64,000 bases of DNA from Micrasema longulum (GCA_022494885.1 JAGVSM010003675.1:1-64000), one strand, 5' to 3'; counted from the first letter of the stretch, positions 1-11,669 are shown. The notes: generated by a model not told the origin, from the letters alone. Made by a program: numbers and translations.

Positions 1-438
1 TAATGAAATAATTTGAAAATTTAAATAAATATTTATATTTGTATGTGTGTACGTGTATGAATATATGTATGCAAAGGAGTTAGTTAGATGGGTGCGCTAT
101 AAGCGTTTACAAGTTCCTTTTTTTATCTTGTTTCTCTGTTTTTAAATTGACGCTTTACTCTTTTTTTTCTATATTCTTGATAAAACTACTGCTTATTGTA
201 TAACTTTATTTGTTTTTTGTTGATTGTTCGGTTTTTTTAATGACATTTGAATTTTATTTGCTTCAAAACATCAATTTAACTAAATAAAATTTTATCAAAT
301 CAAACAATTTTTTTTACTCATTTAAAAATGTTTTACTTATTAAATTTAATTGTTTTTCTTTCTTTATTAATCATTTTATTTATTTATTTGATTTCATTTA
401 TTTAAAAAAAACAACAGCCATTTTATTATATTGAATCA

Positions 439-630
439 GGCTGTGGTCCTGTGGCTAGTGTCTCGGATTCACGGCTCAGAGGTCCGTGGTCCGAATCCCA
501 TTCTACTCCAACTTGATTACCATTTTTTAATAGTGAGTTATAATACAACTCGTTGAAAATGGCCCTCAAAATTTGATATTTGGGTAAATCAAAAGAACGT
601 AAATATTTTTTTTTATTATTGAAAAAAAGA
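439..630 (+). repeat. SINE-C copy (tRNA-headed SINE)
   Basis: The copy begins with a tRNA-like head: an A-box-like stretch (GTGGCTAGTGTC) and a B-box-like stretch (GTGGTCCGAATCCC), the internal RNA polymerase III promoter elements expected of a tRNA-derived SINE. A shared body follows (CTCGTTGAAAATGGCCCTC) and a T-rich end. Further copies lie at 34.3, 41.9 and 52.8 kb. It has no coding capacity; the minus-strand open frame across it is accidental. Confidence 0.8.
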
Positions 631-639
631 ATATCCAAA

Positions 640-1400
640 AAATACCATTTTCACAAATAAACCAAAATTACAAATACAGTTTTCTATACATTACTAAATA
701 CAATGTCATAAAATAATAAAAAAAGCGTACTTTTAAAAAGCCACTCCATATCATTTTACTCATAAGAAAATAAATACCACAATAATAATGAAATAAAAAA
801 ATGAACTCGGTCTTAAAAATCTTAACGCCAGTGGATCCATACGGAATAACCCCAGATCAGCCTTTGCTCCTTTCTTCTTTCAAACAAGAGAAAATAATTA
901 CAATATGAAAGTTTAAAAAAAAAGGAGATACAGATTAAATTAAAATAACTATTTTGTTTAGATATTATGTAAAACTTTTTATTTATGCCACACCGCAAAT
1001 TTTATTTCATTAACATCTATGGTATTTGATGAATAATTTCTGTTACTCACTGTAAAAAAAAAATACAAATATTTTTTTTGCGATTATTTATGTAACAATT
1101 ATTTTTATATTTTGAATGAATTTGTGGTTTTTTCCCAAAATAAAATAATTAAGGTAAAATAACGAAAATTGAGAATGTTTTTATCACAGAACCAGAAGCG
1201 ATACATTATTTTTGTTAAAAAACATAACATCAAAAGCTAAAAAGGAATTGAATAATTCCAAGATGTCACGGACAGAAAAATCTTTTGATTTGTATGTTGG
1301 TAGTAATTTGAATAACGTAATCAAATCCTTTATTATGCCAGAAGCTATTTCAACTTTTTTTTAATCAACTTTTTCATAAAAAAATAGCTTATTGAAATAT
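640..1400. other. AT-rich stretch, nothing recognised
   Basis: Low-complexity A/T runs; no gene, repeat family or inverted repeat was recognised. Confidence 0.6.
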
Positions 1401-1404
1401 AAAT

Positions 1405-1740
1405 TACAACAGGGATGGAGAATACCTTAAATAAGGGAATATGGAAGTCAAGGCATTTACAGGGCTTATGACCTGTCATTGGCTGGTTTAAGTGGCCACT
1501 TTACACACTGTGTAACATTCACCATTTGCCTATGTTTGAACATCCACATTTCTTCCATTTGTTGATTTAAGAGAAGTTAAAGAGCTGAAACCTTTATTGT
1601 TGTGAAGAGATTCATCTGACTGAATTATTTCACATACTAGGCAACGCCTGAAAACAATTTTTTAATGTTTAAACTTCTTCTTGGACCAGTTGGTTTCATT
1701 ACAACATTTGAGTTTGTCCAAATGTTCATAGACAAAACAG
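1405..1740 (+). repeat. R1 repeat copy (body then T1 segment)
   Basis: This copy starts at ACAACAGGGATGGAGAATACC, runs through the R1 body (GGCATTTACAGGGCTTATGA, then GTGGCCACTTTACACACTG, then AAAGAGCTGAAACCTTTATT) and ends with the T1 terminal segment TTTGAGTTTGTCCAAATG. It therefore shows the order body to T1, which matters for the structure of the family. No open frame of interest lies inside. Confidence 0.85.
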
Positions 1741-1744
1741 AACA

Positions 1745-1865
1745 CCACGTTACAATGTAACATTTCACTATTCCTGGGTGACACCTGAAACTGAGAACTC
1801 TGCAATACGAGAAAACCAATGCTGTGCCCTATACACCACTGGGTGCGGATAGGCATAAAATAATG
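1745..1865 (+). repeat. SINE-B 3' part, degenerate
   Basis: The segment resembles the SINE-B body and tail: a motif like GACACCTGAAACTGAGA, then CCAATGCTGTGCCCTATACA and CACTGGGTGCGGATAGG, which matches the end of the complete copy at 49.5 kb. The tRNA head is missing. It directly follows the R1 T1 segment. Confidence 0.55.
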
Positions 1866-2044
1866 ATTAAATATTTTTATTTGTCCAATTGAAATTATTT
1901 GTCTTAATTGTTTTACTTGACGAGTCAAATCTATGTAGCGATTTTTTTTTAACAAATGAATTTTACAATTGTATGGATTTTTGTAGATTTGTGGATCAAT
2001 GACATATTTTAGAAATGTATAAATAAAATTATCTGGTTTTATGA

Positions 2045-2110
2045 CCACTTTTTATTTATACAGCAGACTGGTTTCGGCAACTTAAAGTTGCCCTCTTCAA
2101 GATTATATAA
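2045..2110 (+). repeat. R3 motif copy
   Basis: TTTTTATTTATACAGCAGAC is followed by TGGTTTCGGCAAC and a small hairpin (GGCAACTTAAAGTTGCC). The same arrangement returns at 29.86 kb, so this is an interspersed repeat fragment of unknown class. Confidence 0.45.
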
Positions 2111-2440
2111 TAACTAAACATAAATAGATAAAAGAAACAGTAAACTGATTAGTGGGTGTCGATAAAGATCGAGAAGGGGGTAATTGTGTTTAAGGTAGGG
2201 TTGGACTTTAGAGGTAAAGTATGAAAAATACGGCTTTGACTTAAATTTAATGGATTATTTATAATATATGAATTTAGTTTGACGTCTTTTTATCTCAAGA
2301 ATTTCCAAATTATTTAGTTAATTAGTTTTATTACTCAATTACGACTTTCATAAATTTCAGTAATGACAGTGGCATAGTGATCATTATAATCATTGTGCCA
2401 TTTTTATTTCTTGAATTTTAATAATAAGTGTTGTTTATTT
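2110..2440. other. AT-rich stretch, nothing recognised
   Basis: No repeat or gene recognised. Confidence 0.5.
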
Positions 2441-2444
2441 TTGT

Positions 2445-2600
2445 CAGCCTCCATGCAATAGGTCTACCATGCAAGAGGTCTCGGGTTTGATTTCTGACAT
2501 GGGTGATGTGAAATATTTATTTTAAAAGGTGTGCTGCAATCGGTGTACTAGTGCAGGGCTCTATGCATCATGGTGGGAAAAAGGAATGATGATGGCGATC
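2445..2600 (+). repeat. SINE-B copy, internally shortened
   Basis: The tRNA-like head (CATGCAAGAGGTCTCGGGTT) is followed by AAATATTTATTTTAAAAGG, then jumps to the tail region (GCAGGGCTCTATGCATCATG) and an ATGATGATGG tail. The middle of the element is absent compared with the 49.5-kb copy. Confidence 0.7.
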
Positions 2601-3090
2601 ATTGTCATTTTTTGCTTACATTTTTTAAAATCACGATATTTACATTTTGGAGGAAATATAAATGTTTAGAAATATTTGTATTTTTTTTGGGGTTAATTAT
2701 TTTCATCGTTCTTTTAATAAAATTTATGTTCATAGAAAACATATTCGATGATCATACTTAAACGGTGTTTTGCCGCAACACATCGGTTTCTTAAAACAGG
2801 CATTTGCTCATACTTCAGAAATAAGGTAGTGCTAAATAAAAAAATCCATAATTATATTTCTAGAAATAAGGGTAAAATAGGGCTGCTATTTAAAAAAAAT
2901 AGAACCTCAAAATTGTATTTCGTATAAAGCTTTAGAAAAGGAATAAAGAGATGCCTAAATATATGAAGAATGAAAAATATTAGATTGAATTTTAAAAAAA
3001 ATGTTATGTGTACTGTAAAACCATATAAATAGATATGTAGGTATAATAAGTGCAAATATTAGTTTATATACTATGTATTGTAATATTAGC
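2600..3090. other. AT-rich stretch, nothing recognised
   Basis: Only short accidental frames of A/T-rich codons; no repeat identified. Confidence 0.5.
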
Positions 3091-3094
3091 TAAC

Positions 3095-3272
3095 TTAAGA
3101 AATAGATAATTATTGGATCCGATTTCAACTTATGGCGAACTAATATTTCTGGCTTGCCAAACCCTTCATATATTGAGCCTACTCCTAGTACAAGCAAATT
3201 TTGTCATAGTGTTTTTTGTGACATTTTGTCTGATGTATGAGAAATATGTTTGTTTAAATAAATAAATAAAAA
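3095..3272 (+). mobile_element. Probable LINE 3' end with AAATAAATAAAT tail
   Basis: The segment ends in TTTAAATAAATAAATAAAAA, the tail type seen on other LINE ends in the window (4.7, 22.4 and 33.9 kb). The preceding sequence (GGCTTGCCAAACCCTTCATA) is not found elsewhere in the window and no coding remnant is visible, so the call rests on the tail alone. Confidence 0.4.
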
Positions 3273-3274
3273 TA

Positions 3275-4210
3275 TTAAAATTCACATAGGTCTACAGCGT
3301 CACTGTGCTTCCGCGGCAATCCACGACACAATTTTCTATTGAGTGACATAGTAATGTTATTAAAAAACAATATTTTCGACAGGTGTCGTTACTATCGCTA
3401 AGGTACGATATTTAAATAATATTTATATACTTCGACTTAAATAAATAATAAATTTACCTACGCAAAAAAAAAACTCAACCAAAATGAACAATAAAATGAA
3501 AAGAATACTCATTTATACATATACCTATATTCACCATCCGCCTGGAAACAAAAGAAAATGTGAGTTATTATTTTTTTATCAAATGAACATTTAATGATTT
3601 TTTTATCAGATTAAAATTTAATTCGTCTCTCGGGGGCTTGTAAAAGTAATTATAACTTACTAGATGTCAAGCTAAGTACTTTGAATATTGTTTTGAGCAT
3701 ACTATAAAAGTTATATTTGCTCGTTAATTGAGCGTGAGTTAATTGGAGGCACTCTACCTCGTTTACTGCTACATGGCTTTTGTCTCGGCCGTTAATCGAA
3801 TTTCTTCAAAGGAATTGGATTTCTCTGTACATTTCTCGGCCCAAATAGTTTTTGTTTAGTTTTGCAAGATAATGTGATGCTCCAAAGATCAACTTACACC
3901 CAACTAATGGGTTTTGCTAGCCTTGTTAAAACTTGTCGGATATTTCAAAGACAAAAACTAGTAGATTGGTCTGAAACTGATTTTTTGCATTTGTTTATTA
4001 AAAGCAACATAAATTATATTTAAAATAAGTATTAAAAGTACTAAATACATCAACATAGCATATTTTATACAGTCCTCTGTTGAATGATTACCTCTCTCGT
4101 TACATCTTGTGGTTAATATTGTCAGAAGGAGGCCATCACATTTTAAGAATGTAAAAAAAAAATAGCGACATAGCACAGACCGGTTGTTTCAATCCATAAA
4201 GGTGCCGAAT
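3275..4210. other. Unassigned AT-rich DNA
   Basis: No recognised repeat. The 72-codon minus-strand frame at 3,958-4,176 has no family resemblance and biased AT codons. Confidence 0.5.
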
Positions 4211-4224
4211 ATGAGACAACTGTA

Positions 4225-4738
4225 CCTAAAAAAAGCACTTACACCCTTCTGGTCGAACAATGAGGAGAAGTCTCAGTGAAATATCCGTACGAGGTTTTCC
4301 CAGAGCATAAATTTTGTCATATCCAAAACCCGTACGACTTTCGCTCAGAGACATCTCTCACCTATCGCACCGAGAGTGTTCAATATTTTGGAAGAGCGTA
4401 TTGAGCTCTCAAGGACAAAAATCATTTTCAAAAAAGTAGTTAAGGACTGGATTTTAATTAGAAAGAGGGATTTGAGTAGGAAACTCCTTGGTGATTTTCC
4501 GAATATTTGAGTTTACTGTTTACCATATTTATGTGCCATTAATATATACATATATATATTTTTTTAAATGTTATGTTTCTGATCTTATATTTGCCGTGAT
4601 ATACTCATGGGTCTGTGTCAACTAATTGCTAGTCCCATCACAGCACAAGATTTTTAGTCCCATGGAGTTGGGACTTATGTCTCAAATAATGTACAGTAAA
4701 CTTATGTGTGTAAATAAATAAATAAATAAACAAATAGT
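4225..4738 (+). mobile_element. LINE 3' end: reverse-transcriptase C-terminus, 3' UTR and tail
   Basis: A decayed reading frame near 4,345-4,510 reads as the extreme C-terminus of a CR1/Jockey-type LINE polyprotein: the block APRVFNILEERIEL followed by FKKVVKDWILIRKR and a stop at about 4,510. This matches the family pattern of a PR-F-N-LP-like block followed by a basic FK-LK-WL helix. A 3' UTR follows with TAGTCCCATGGAGTTGGGAC and a tail of AAATAAATAAATAAATAAAC. The 3' UTR recurs inverted at 20.3 kb, confirming an interspersed family. It is 5'-truncated and non-functional. Confidence 0.65.
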
Positions 4739-4739
4739 T

Positions 4740-5075
4740 TACAACAAGATTTCCATTTAAATCCTCAAGAAGGACAATTTAAAAAAATGTTGTTTAATTA
4801 AAAGATCCTTTGTTTTTATCTGTGCTTAGTGAATGGTAGATTCAGTGGAAAAGTGTTGTATTTTTTTTCATGTTTGGAAGTAAAGAGGATATGCGGTAGT
4901 CTAGCAATTTTACGTACCAGTATTTGAATACAGTTTTTCCGAGACTTTTTTGAAAAAACCTCCCTGAATACCATCGGGCTTATTATGCGTAGTTAAACTC
5001 GAGGTCTTGTAATCCCGTTTTCTGCACCCCGAAACCAAAAGGATTTTGATTTTTTTTAATAAAGAATATCAGAAA
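4740..5075. other. Unassigned DNA
   Basis: Nothing recognised. Confidence 0.5.
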
Positions 5076-5079
5076 AAGT

Positions 5080-5165
5080 CAGCCTCGTGTTTTAATGATT
5101 TACCTGCCATGCAAGAGGTCTCAGATTTAATTTCCGATATGGTTAATATGAAATATTTATTTTCA
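5080..5165 (+). repeat. SINE-B head fragment
   Basis: The tRNA-like head (CCTGCCATGCAAGAGGTCTC, B box decayed to AGATTTAATTTCCG) is followed by ATGAAATATTTATTTTCAGG. The rest of the element is missing. Confidence 0.65.
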
Positions 5166-8078
5166 GGTTATTTTTACACAATAAAATTTCTAGTTAACAA
5201 GTTGCTCTTTTGAAATTTGCAATTTCATACATAGTTATATCGCAATTTTTAGTGTGCACGAGTTTGTAACTAGCTTTTAGCCGAATTTATGTATATAAAG
5301 CCGTTTATGCACTCTGCTTCGCAACTGCATTTACACTCCAATTGCAGCAATTCTAGATTATTTTTGTACATGAATAGTAAAATCAGTTTAACGCTTCAGG
5401 TGACCGTTAAGTAATATAACAATGTGGAATCAGTCACCTTTTTAATCAATACATTATGTCCACTATTCAGAAATTGAACTAGGGACCAAGGCAAACGCGC
5501 CAATCGCGTATTTTATATTGTGTTACCAAATTTTCTCTGTTTTTGAATTAATAATCTCATACATTCTAAAACACTGTCAAAAGGAGAAGAATATGACAAT
5601 AAATTTTATAGGCAGGCGCATGTACTTTTATGCCCTATGTTCTTTAGTAAAACCAGAACGTGGGGTTAAATGGCAAAAGCGCTCGTAATAACCGTCTATA
5701 ACTCCGAGCTACATCCACTTACGGGTTAAACTGACCTGAACGGCCATAGGCAGTTAACCCTGTTTTTTTATTTCTGTATTTATGCACACACTTTGAACAT
5801 TATTCGCAAAACCACTGACGAGTTATGTATGATAATAAAATCGTTTTTAATTAATTACCAAAGTGAAATTCACTAAATAAAAGATAGTGTATGTAGACTA
5901 TATAGTCCATAATAAATGTCGTTTGCACTCTGCCGACTCAACGTTTCAGATCGATTTTGAACAATTACCATCGGGGATGACGTAAAGATGCTCAAGTTAA
6001 CATTCCATTTTTTAAGCTACAGGATACTCTTCCTCTCTTTGTCCCAAAATTCATACAAAATGTCCATACAAAGGAACATAAAAGAAATAACTACCAAATA
6101 TACAGTTTAAAGGTTATATTTTAAATAATTTATATACTGTAAAAGTCATTGACCTACTAATACACATAGACCTGCCCTACAGAGTAAAATATTGAAAAAA
6201 GTAGTGACGTGAAAACGTACCCATAGTTACCGAGTTTGTTTTTTTTTATACCAGGGACGCATTTGATGATATAAAAAAATATTTTTTTAAATATTTACAA
6301 ACAACATTTTTTTTATGGATCGAATCTGATTTTTTCCTCAAATTCCTTATATTTTGAACTATTTATTTCTGTCAACGGATTTAAGGGAAAGCAAAAATAA
6401 TATTTTAACATTATTTGACACTCTCAAAATAGTGTCATTAGAATTTAAGTTCTTAGTACACGGTGCGCTCTAACGAACAGTTACGAGCTTTAGAAATAAA
6501 TCTTCTGAATGCTTGTGCATGAAACGTTTTCTCATAATGGACTAGCAAAGTCTCTGGTGGCTTCGTTCTGCAGCCAAAAACTCACGTGCTCTATTTTTCC
6601 TCAGTAATTCCGTCGCGTCACCCAACTCTTATTATGTGCTATGTACAATATAATACTCTGTCTGTAAATTGTACACGGTACCCTTAGACATGCAAACATT
6701 AAAAAAAAATGGTAAAAAATAATTCGCACCCCGAGGAAAAATAGTGTTATAACTCAAAAAAACTCATTCTTACAGCACATTAGTTTTACCTACCCCGGAA
6801 TTATCACTAAACTGACGTTTATTTGCTAAAACAAACGCACTCCAGATCACTTGTGCCATCTAGTTTTAAATGTTTTTTATTTTTTTTATTAAATCATACA
6901 ATTTTTATTTTTTTGTACTCCCAGGAGTTACAGCAAACTCATTTTGGGACAGAAAAGTATTTACATAAAGGTATGGTTATGATAATAATATAGTAACAAG
7001 TAATAATATGTATATAAAACTGAAATAAGATAGCAAGCAAGTATATAATACGAAGAAATTAAAACAATTCATAATAAAAAAAAATATTAAACATTTACAA
7101 ATGGTACGAAAAAACATTTACATATAGTATATCCGAGGAAAAAGAAGAACTTAAAACTAAATTTCACCTTCTAGGTACCTCTTCATATAGTTTTTTTTTT
7201 AATGAATAAAGTCATTTTTTAGCGTTCTATAGGACTAAAAAAAATATGTTTACAAACATTAATTTGACGTAATAATCATTATACTATTATTTCTTGAATT
7301 AGATATAAAATATGGCACCACATCGTCATGTTTGCTTTTAAAGCCACATTAATATTTCAAATTATTATGTCGTTGATTTTGGGGATAGGAAATAATATTT
7401 TGCGAAAATATTGTGTATACTTAACTTAAATACTATAACTTCTTTGTGTCAATATCATCAAATTTGTTATGAGTGTTTAAATGATTTATTTTTTAAAAAT
7501 TTACAATGAAATATGACGAAATGATGCCGATTAAATTAATAATATTTCGTCATAATTATCGCTTAGGTGCAACTTGTGTTCTGTCGTCAATAATGATAAT
7601 ACATCAATGATCCAGCTATTTAAGTAAGATTAAGGAAGGGAAAAGAGATGTTTCTTTAGACGTGATTTAAACAGAGATACTACAGAAATATTTTACAGGA
7701 TGGGAGATAATTCACACAGTCAACACGCTTGTATCTTGGGTCATTTTAAATTTCCTGCAAACAAAGCAGGCATATTGCTTATACGCGCAGTCAATAAACA
7801 TTGCATCGGCTTAAAATCATTAATTATTAAAATATATTAGATGTGACGTGATAATGCCTTAAGTTTATTATTTGACCTTAATGTGAGGATGAATTGGATC
7901 TTCGAGAGTATAAAAGAAAAAATTCAAGATCCCTCCTTTTCACCCTTCATTCTTTTCCGGTAGCCTCTCCTCCACCTTTCTCCTTTCTATTCTACGAGTT
8001 CTAGAACGAACTATCTCATGTACTCGCCCATCCCCGGACTTCATAGATATGGTAATGAGTATGAGGATATGCTGATGT
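5166..8078. other. Long stretch without recognised genes or SINEs
   Basis: No LINE coding remnant, SINE head or terminal inverted repeat was seen. Around 6,880-7,160 there is a T-rich start and A-rich body that could be an inverted LINE 3' UTR, but no second copy was found. A pyrimidine-rich stretch lies at 7,930-8,010. Confidence 0.5.
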
Positions 8079-8079
8079 A

Positions 8080-8255
8080 GGCGGCCTCCGTGGTGTAGTG
8101 GTCAAGGTGCCTGACTTATGCACGGAAGGTTCCGGGTTCGATTTCGGGTGAGAACCTAAAATTTTTTGAGATATTTCTCAAGCCTGGGTGTTCTGTGTTG
8201 TAATTCACCACTTTAATTGGGTCTCCTGGCCTGTTGTGGTACAAATAAAAAAAAA
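8080..8255 (+). repeat. SINE-A copy (tRNA-headed SINE), near full length
   Basis: The head GGCGGCCTCCGTGGTGTAGT contains an A box (TGGTGTAGTGG) and is followed by a B box (GGTTCGATTTCGG). The body reads AAGCCTGGGTGTTCTGTG and TTGGGTCTCCTGGCCTGTTG and ends in an A-rich tail. Inverted copies at 23.4, 41.0 and 45.7 kb share every one of these blocks. Confidence 0.85.
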
Positions 8256-8384
8256 TGGTACATAGAATGAAATAAACATCAATAAATCAAACACTTGTAT
8301 TTGGTTCTGGATTTTAGAATTATAAATGTTTTATTAAATTTTTTAACTCGCAATAAAATGACAGCTTTCAAAATAAACTTATAG

Positions 8385-8885
8385 GGCGGCTAGAAGTATT
8401 AGACGCCACATTCAACAGTATGAAGGCTGTCTGGAAATTGAATATTTACTCAGCGAAAACCAAACGCCGCCTATATAACGCCTGCATAAAACCTTTTTTT
8501 CTTCTACGGAAGCGAATTGTGTTACCTTACTAAGAACCAAAACAGCCAAGTTTTATAAATACCGTGTTTTGAGAATAGGTGTCTCAGAAGAATTAAGAGT
8601 GTGCGGTGGTTAGACTTTTGACAATGAAGTAATAACAGAACGGACTCAGCAAACTCTGGTAAAGGTAAAAATACGGTTGGCTGGGCCATACACTGCGGAT
8701 GCCTCCTGAGAACCTTTACCACGCTTGCCTACATTACAAGACATCACGTTCTCGTCCCAGACGTTCTCTGCTGACAGTTCGTCGACAGTTTATGTCAGAA
8801 CTACGGGAGGCGAGCCTGATTTGGGAGGACGCATAGGAGCTGGTATCCGATGGAGACTCTTTCTGATCGCCATATGCTCCAAATG
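8385..8885 (+). pseudogene. LINE reverse-transcriptase C-terminal remnant
   Basis: Switching between frames recovers the post-catalytic region of a non-LTR reverse transcriptase: VWKLNIYSAKTKRRLYNACI followed by a decayed LLYGSE-like block, then RWLGHTLRMPPENLYHACL and RRQFMSELREASLIWEDA. These correspond to the 'thumb' block (K-RLYNA-I-P-L-YG-E) and the RW-GH-LRM block found after the YADD domain in RTE-like and related LINEs. Several stops and frameshifts are present. The last block recurs at 59.3 kb (RQFMSKIRVAVLTWEDA), so both belong to one LINE family. It is 5'-truncated, with no catalytic core, and non-functional. Confidence 0.75.
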
Positions 8886-9070
8886 AGGAGTGGTAATGGA
8901 AATGTAATTCTAAATGCAGTTCAATTGTAATGATTTAATAACTATAACTTAAATGTAAGTTACTAATTTCAAATACTTGATACACTTCCATTTATTTATT
9001 TTACCAATTGGTGCTTTCACCTTCTAATGACCATCTTCAAACTGGTCAATATTATACAGTGTAAGAATAA

Positions 9071-9498
9071 TTGAACGTAGTTATGCAGAAAACAGCCAGC
9101 CATAGAAAAGTGAAATTGAGATAGCACTTTATGAAATGAGTGAATGATCAAATTTACACAACAGTTGGAATGTTTTGGACTTTGACAAATGATAAACAAT
9201 CCATACATTAGTTTTTTTTTTATATTACAAATAAGAATCTAAATATATATTTGACCAGTTTTAATGATTTTTAAAGTACCGTAAGATTTTTTTAAGGTTT
9301 TGTTGGTTTTCTGCAAATTGAGAAATGCCGTTTTTGTGATCGACACTATTTTCAAAAGGTGATTATAACAGATTTTTGTATGAAAACGGTCTGGCTGTTT
9401 TTAGCAAAACATAGAATTTACCTTACTTCAACCCATAACACCAATATCTCATTTTTCTAAAATTGTGGACCAACTGCTTTCTGCATAACTACGTTCAA
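9071..9498. mobile_element. MITE-2, complete copy with terminal inverted repeats
   Basis: The left end TTGAACGTAGTTATGCAGAA and the right end TTCTGCATAACTACGTTCAA are perfect inverted repeats that extend one base further. Both ends lie next to TA (9,068-9,069, one base away from the left end, and 9,499-9,500), consistent with TA target choice. There is no coding capacity. Parts of the same element appear at 11.6, 31.3/32.6 and 43.2/45.3 kb. The superfamily is not assigned; Tc1/mariner-like mobilisation is only an inference from the TA. Confidence 0.8.
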
Positions 9499-9802
9499 TA
9501 GAAAACTTAATATAATCGAAGGTGTAGGTACATATAAAAAAAAAACGAAAAAGTTACATTAAATAATATTTTAATAAACCGGAGTAGGACAAAGTTATTA
9601 AAAACATGTGTTGGCGGTGTACTATAAGAGAGGATTCTGTGCTACAAAAATATTTATTGATTTATTTAAATTTACAGGGTCAAACAAAGGGGGGCAAATA
9701 AGAGTGAGTTTTTAAATTATATCTGCTGATTTATTAAAATTCTATCGCTCTTATTTTTTATCCAATTTGTTTCTAAAATAGAGTGGGCAAGTGTTTAAAT
9801 AT

Positions 9803-10497
9803 AACAACATTTGAGTTTGTCCAAATGTTTGTAGACCAAAGACTGGATTTTACCCCATCGGGAATTATTGAGATTAACAAATTACAACAGTGATGGAGAA
9901 CACCTTAAAGAAGGGAAATTGGAAGTCTAGGCATTTACAGGGCTTATGACCTGTCATTGGCTGATTTAAATGGCCATTTTACACACTATGTAACATTCAC
10001 CATTTTGCCTATGTTTGAACATCCATATTTCTTAAATTCTTCCATTTGTTGATTTAAGTGAAGTTAAAGAGCTGAAACCTTTATTGTTGTGATTCATCTG
10101 ACTGAATTATTTCACATACTAGGCAACGCCTGAAAACAATTTTCCAATTCTCAAACTTCTTGACCAGTTTTAATTACAATATTTGAGTTTGTCCAAATGT
10201 TTGTAGACAAACGACTAGATATACCCCCTCGGGAGTCATTAAGATTAACAAATTACAACAGGGATGGATCTCTTCACAACAATAAAGGTTTCAGCTCTTT
10301 AACTTCACTCAAATCAACAAATGGAAGAATCTACAACAGCTGCGGGTGGATGGTTGGCTTAAGGATTTCCCCTCAGATAAAGGAGTTGGGAAAATATGGA
10401 CGTTCAAACATAGGAAAAATAGTGAATGTTACACAGTGCGTAAAGTGGCCACTCAAACCAGCCAATTACAGGTCATTACGCCTGTAGATGCCTAGTG
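9803..10497. repeat. R1 composite: T1-body-T1 followed by inverted body
   Basis: The order is T1 (ATTTGAGTTTGTCCAAATG at about 9,809), a full body to about 10,165, a second T1 in direct orientation at about 10,183-10,258, then at 10,259 an abrupt switch to the reverse complement of the body (AATAAAGGTTTCAGCTC to CTGTAGATGCCTAG), where R1 similarity stops at 10,497. This one locus shows both the tandem and the fold-back arrangement of the family. The 96-codon plus-strand frame across it is accidental. Confidence 0.8.
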
Positions 10498-10990
10498 GTT
10501 ACGCCGCATACACTTTGTTGGATTCATTTGCTGCATACTGGGCCCTGGCTAATAGACGTTTCTTACTGTTGGTAGGTACCACATTTTGTCACCGGCCCAA
10601 CATGTTCAATATTTAAAATTATTCAAATGCATTTAACGAAAGAACAATTGTTAATATAACCAAACCGAACTGTCAATGTTCATTCTCCGATAATTTCCAC
10701 TTCTCTCCTCGATCGCGAACCAGTTACTTTTAAGATTAATAATTAATTTAATGAACTGTGCCGTGAAAAAATAATAATTAAGAAACCATTTTAAGTGCCT
10801 CTCTTTCATGACCCCACGATCTGATCTGATCCTGATTGCCGTGAGACAAATTACACACAACAAGGTACCAGAAACCGAGTGCAAAGTAGGAATTGCATTC
10901 ATTGTATTTAGGGTTCAGTAGCAAAGCATAAATATAACATATTCCGCGAACCAGACAATTACGAGCGTTCATCGGGCAAGTGGCGCGATC
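10498..10990. other. Unassigned DNA
   Basis: Nothing recognised; two overlapping minus-strand frames of 64 and 83 codons have no family resemblance. Confidence 0.5.
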
Positions 10991-10991
10991 A

Positions 10992-11055
10992 CCTAGGCTT
11001 CCATATTCCCTTCTTTAAGGTGTGCTTCATCCCCGTTGTAATTTGTTAATTTAAA
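10992..11055 (-). repeat. R1 fragment (start of body)
   Basis: TAGGCTTCCATATTCCCTTC to CATCCCCGTTGTAATTTGTT is the reverse complement of the R1 body start. Confidence 0.7.
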
Positions 11056-11424
11056 TATAAGTTATTATATTATGTTAAATATGAATAATTTTCCATGCTT
11101 TCCTGTGTCACCCGGTAGTTATATATAAACTGAGCCTATGTCTTGACTCCCTACTTACGACGAATTTCCCGAGAAGTAATTGCATAAGGAAGATGGCAAA
11201 GAATTGTTCAACAAATAACATCTCGCGTCGTGAATACGCTTCTCTTGAAATGTTTGTATTTTCACTTTTTGCAATTCGGAGCGTGGAATATGGTCCTTGA
11301 ATATTTTATCATTTATTTCTGACTTAATCTACTTTCTCCGATATAAAAAGCTTTCCCATAAATATGTTAAGTACGTATCTTTTTTACGATATTATAAAAA
11401 GACTATACGATATTATAAAAGTCT

Positions 11425-11585
11425 AGTATTTAAAATATTTATTTAAAAATATTTTTTGTACTAGAATATTTCATAGTTCCTGGACTGGTGCCTGAAGCGT
11501 AAGACTGATCATCTTACCTTCATGTAACAAAAATGATCAAGATGCAAAGTTAGGTGCAGAAAGGGAATGATGATATGACTATTTT
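11425..11585 (+). repeat. SINE-B body and tail, headless
   Basis: Contains CTAGAATATTTCATAGTTCC, TGCCTGAAGCGTAAGACTGA, TCATCTTACCTTCATGTAAC and the end GGTGCAGAAAGGGAATGATG, all matching the complete copy at 49.5 kb. The tRNA head is missing. Confidence 0.75.
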
Positions 11586-11602
11586 CCTACTTGAAAAGAT
11601 TA

Positions 11603-11665
11603 AATTGAACGTGGTTATGCAGAAAGCAGCCAGTCCACAATTTTGAAAAAATGAGATATTGATGA
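11603..11665 (-). repeat. MITE-2 terminal fragment
   Basis: TTGAACGTGGTTATGCAGAA followed by GCAGCCAGTCCACAATTTTG equals the right end of the 9.1-kb MITE-2 in reverse complement. The other end is absent. Confidence 0.65.
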
Positions 11666-11669
11666 AAGG

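Noticed and set aside
5290..5350. TATATAAAG followed by GC-richer sequence, possible promoter
   Set aside because: TATA-like strings are frequent in DNA this AT-rich; no initiator, exon or splice donor supports it.
7905..8010. TATAAAAG with downstream pyrimidine tract, possible LTR or promoter
   Set aside because: No paired LTR, primer-binding site or coding remnant nearby.
10197..10487. 96-codon plus-strand open frame
   Set aside because: Lies entirely in the R1 fold-back junction and is not preserved in other R1 copies.
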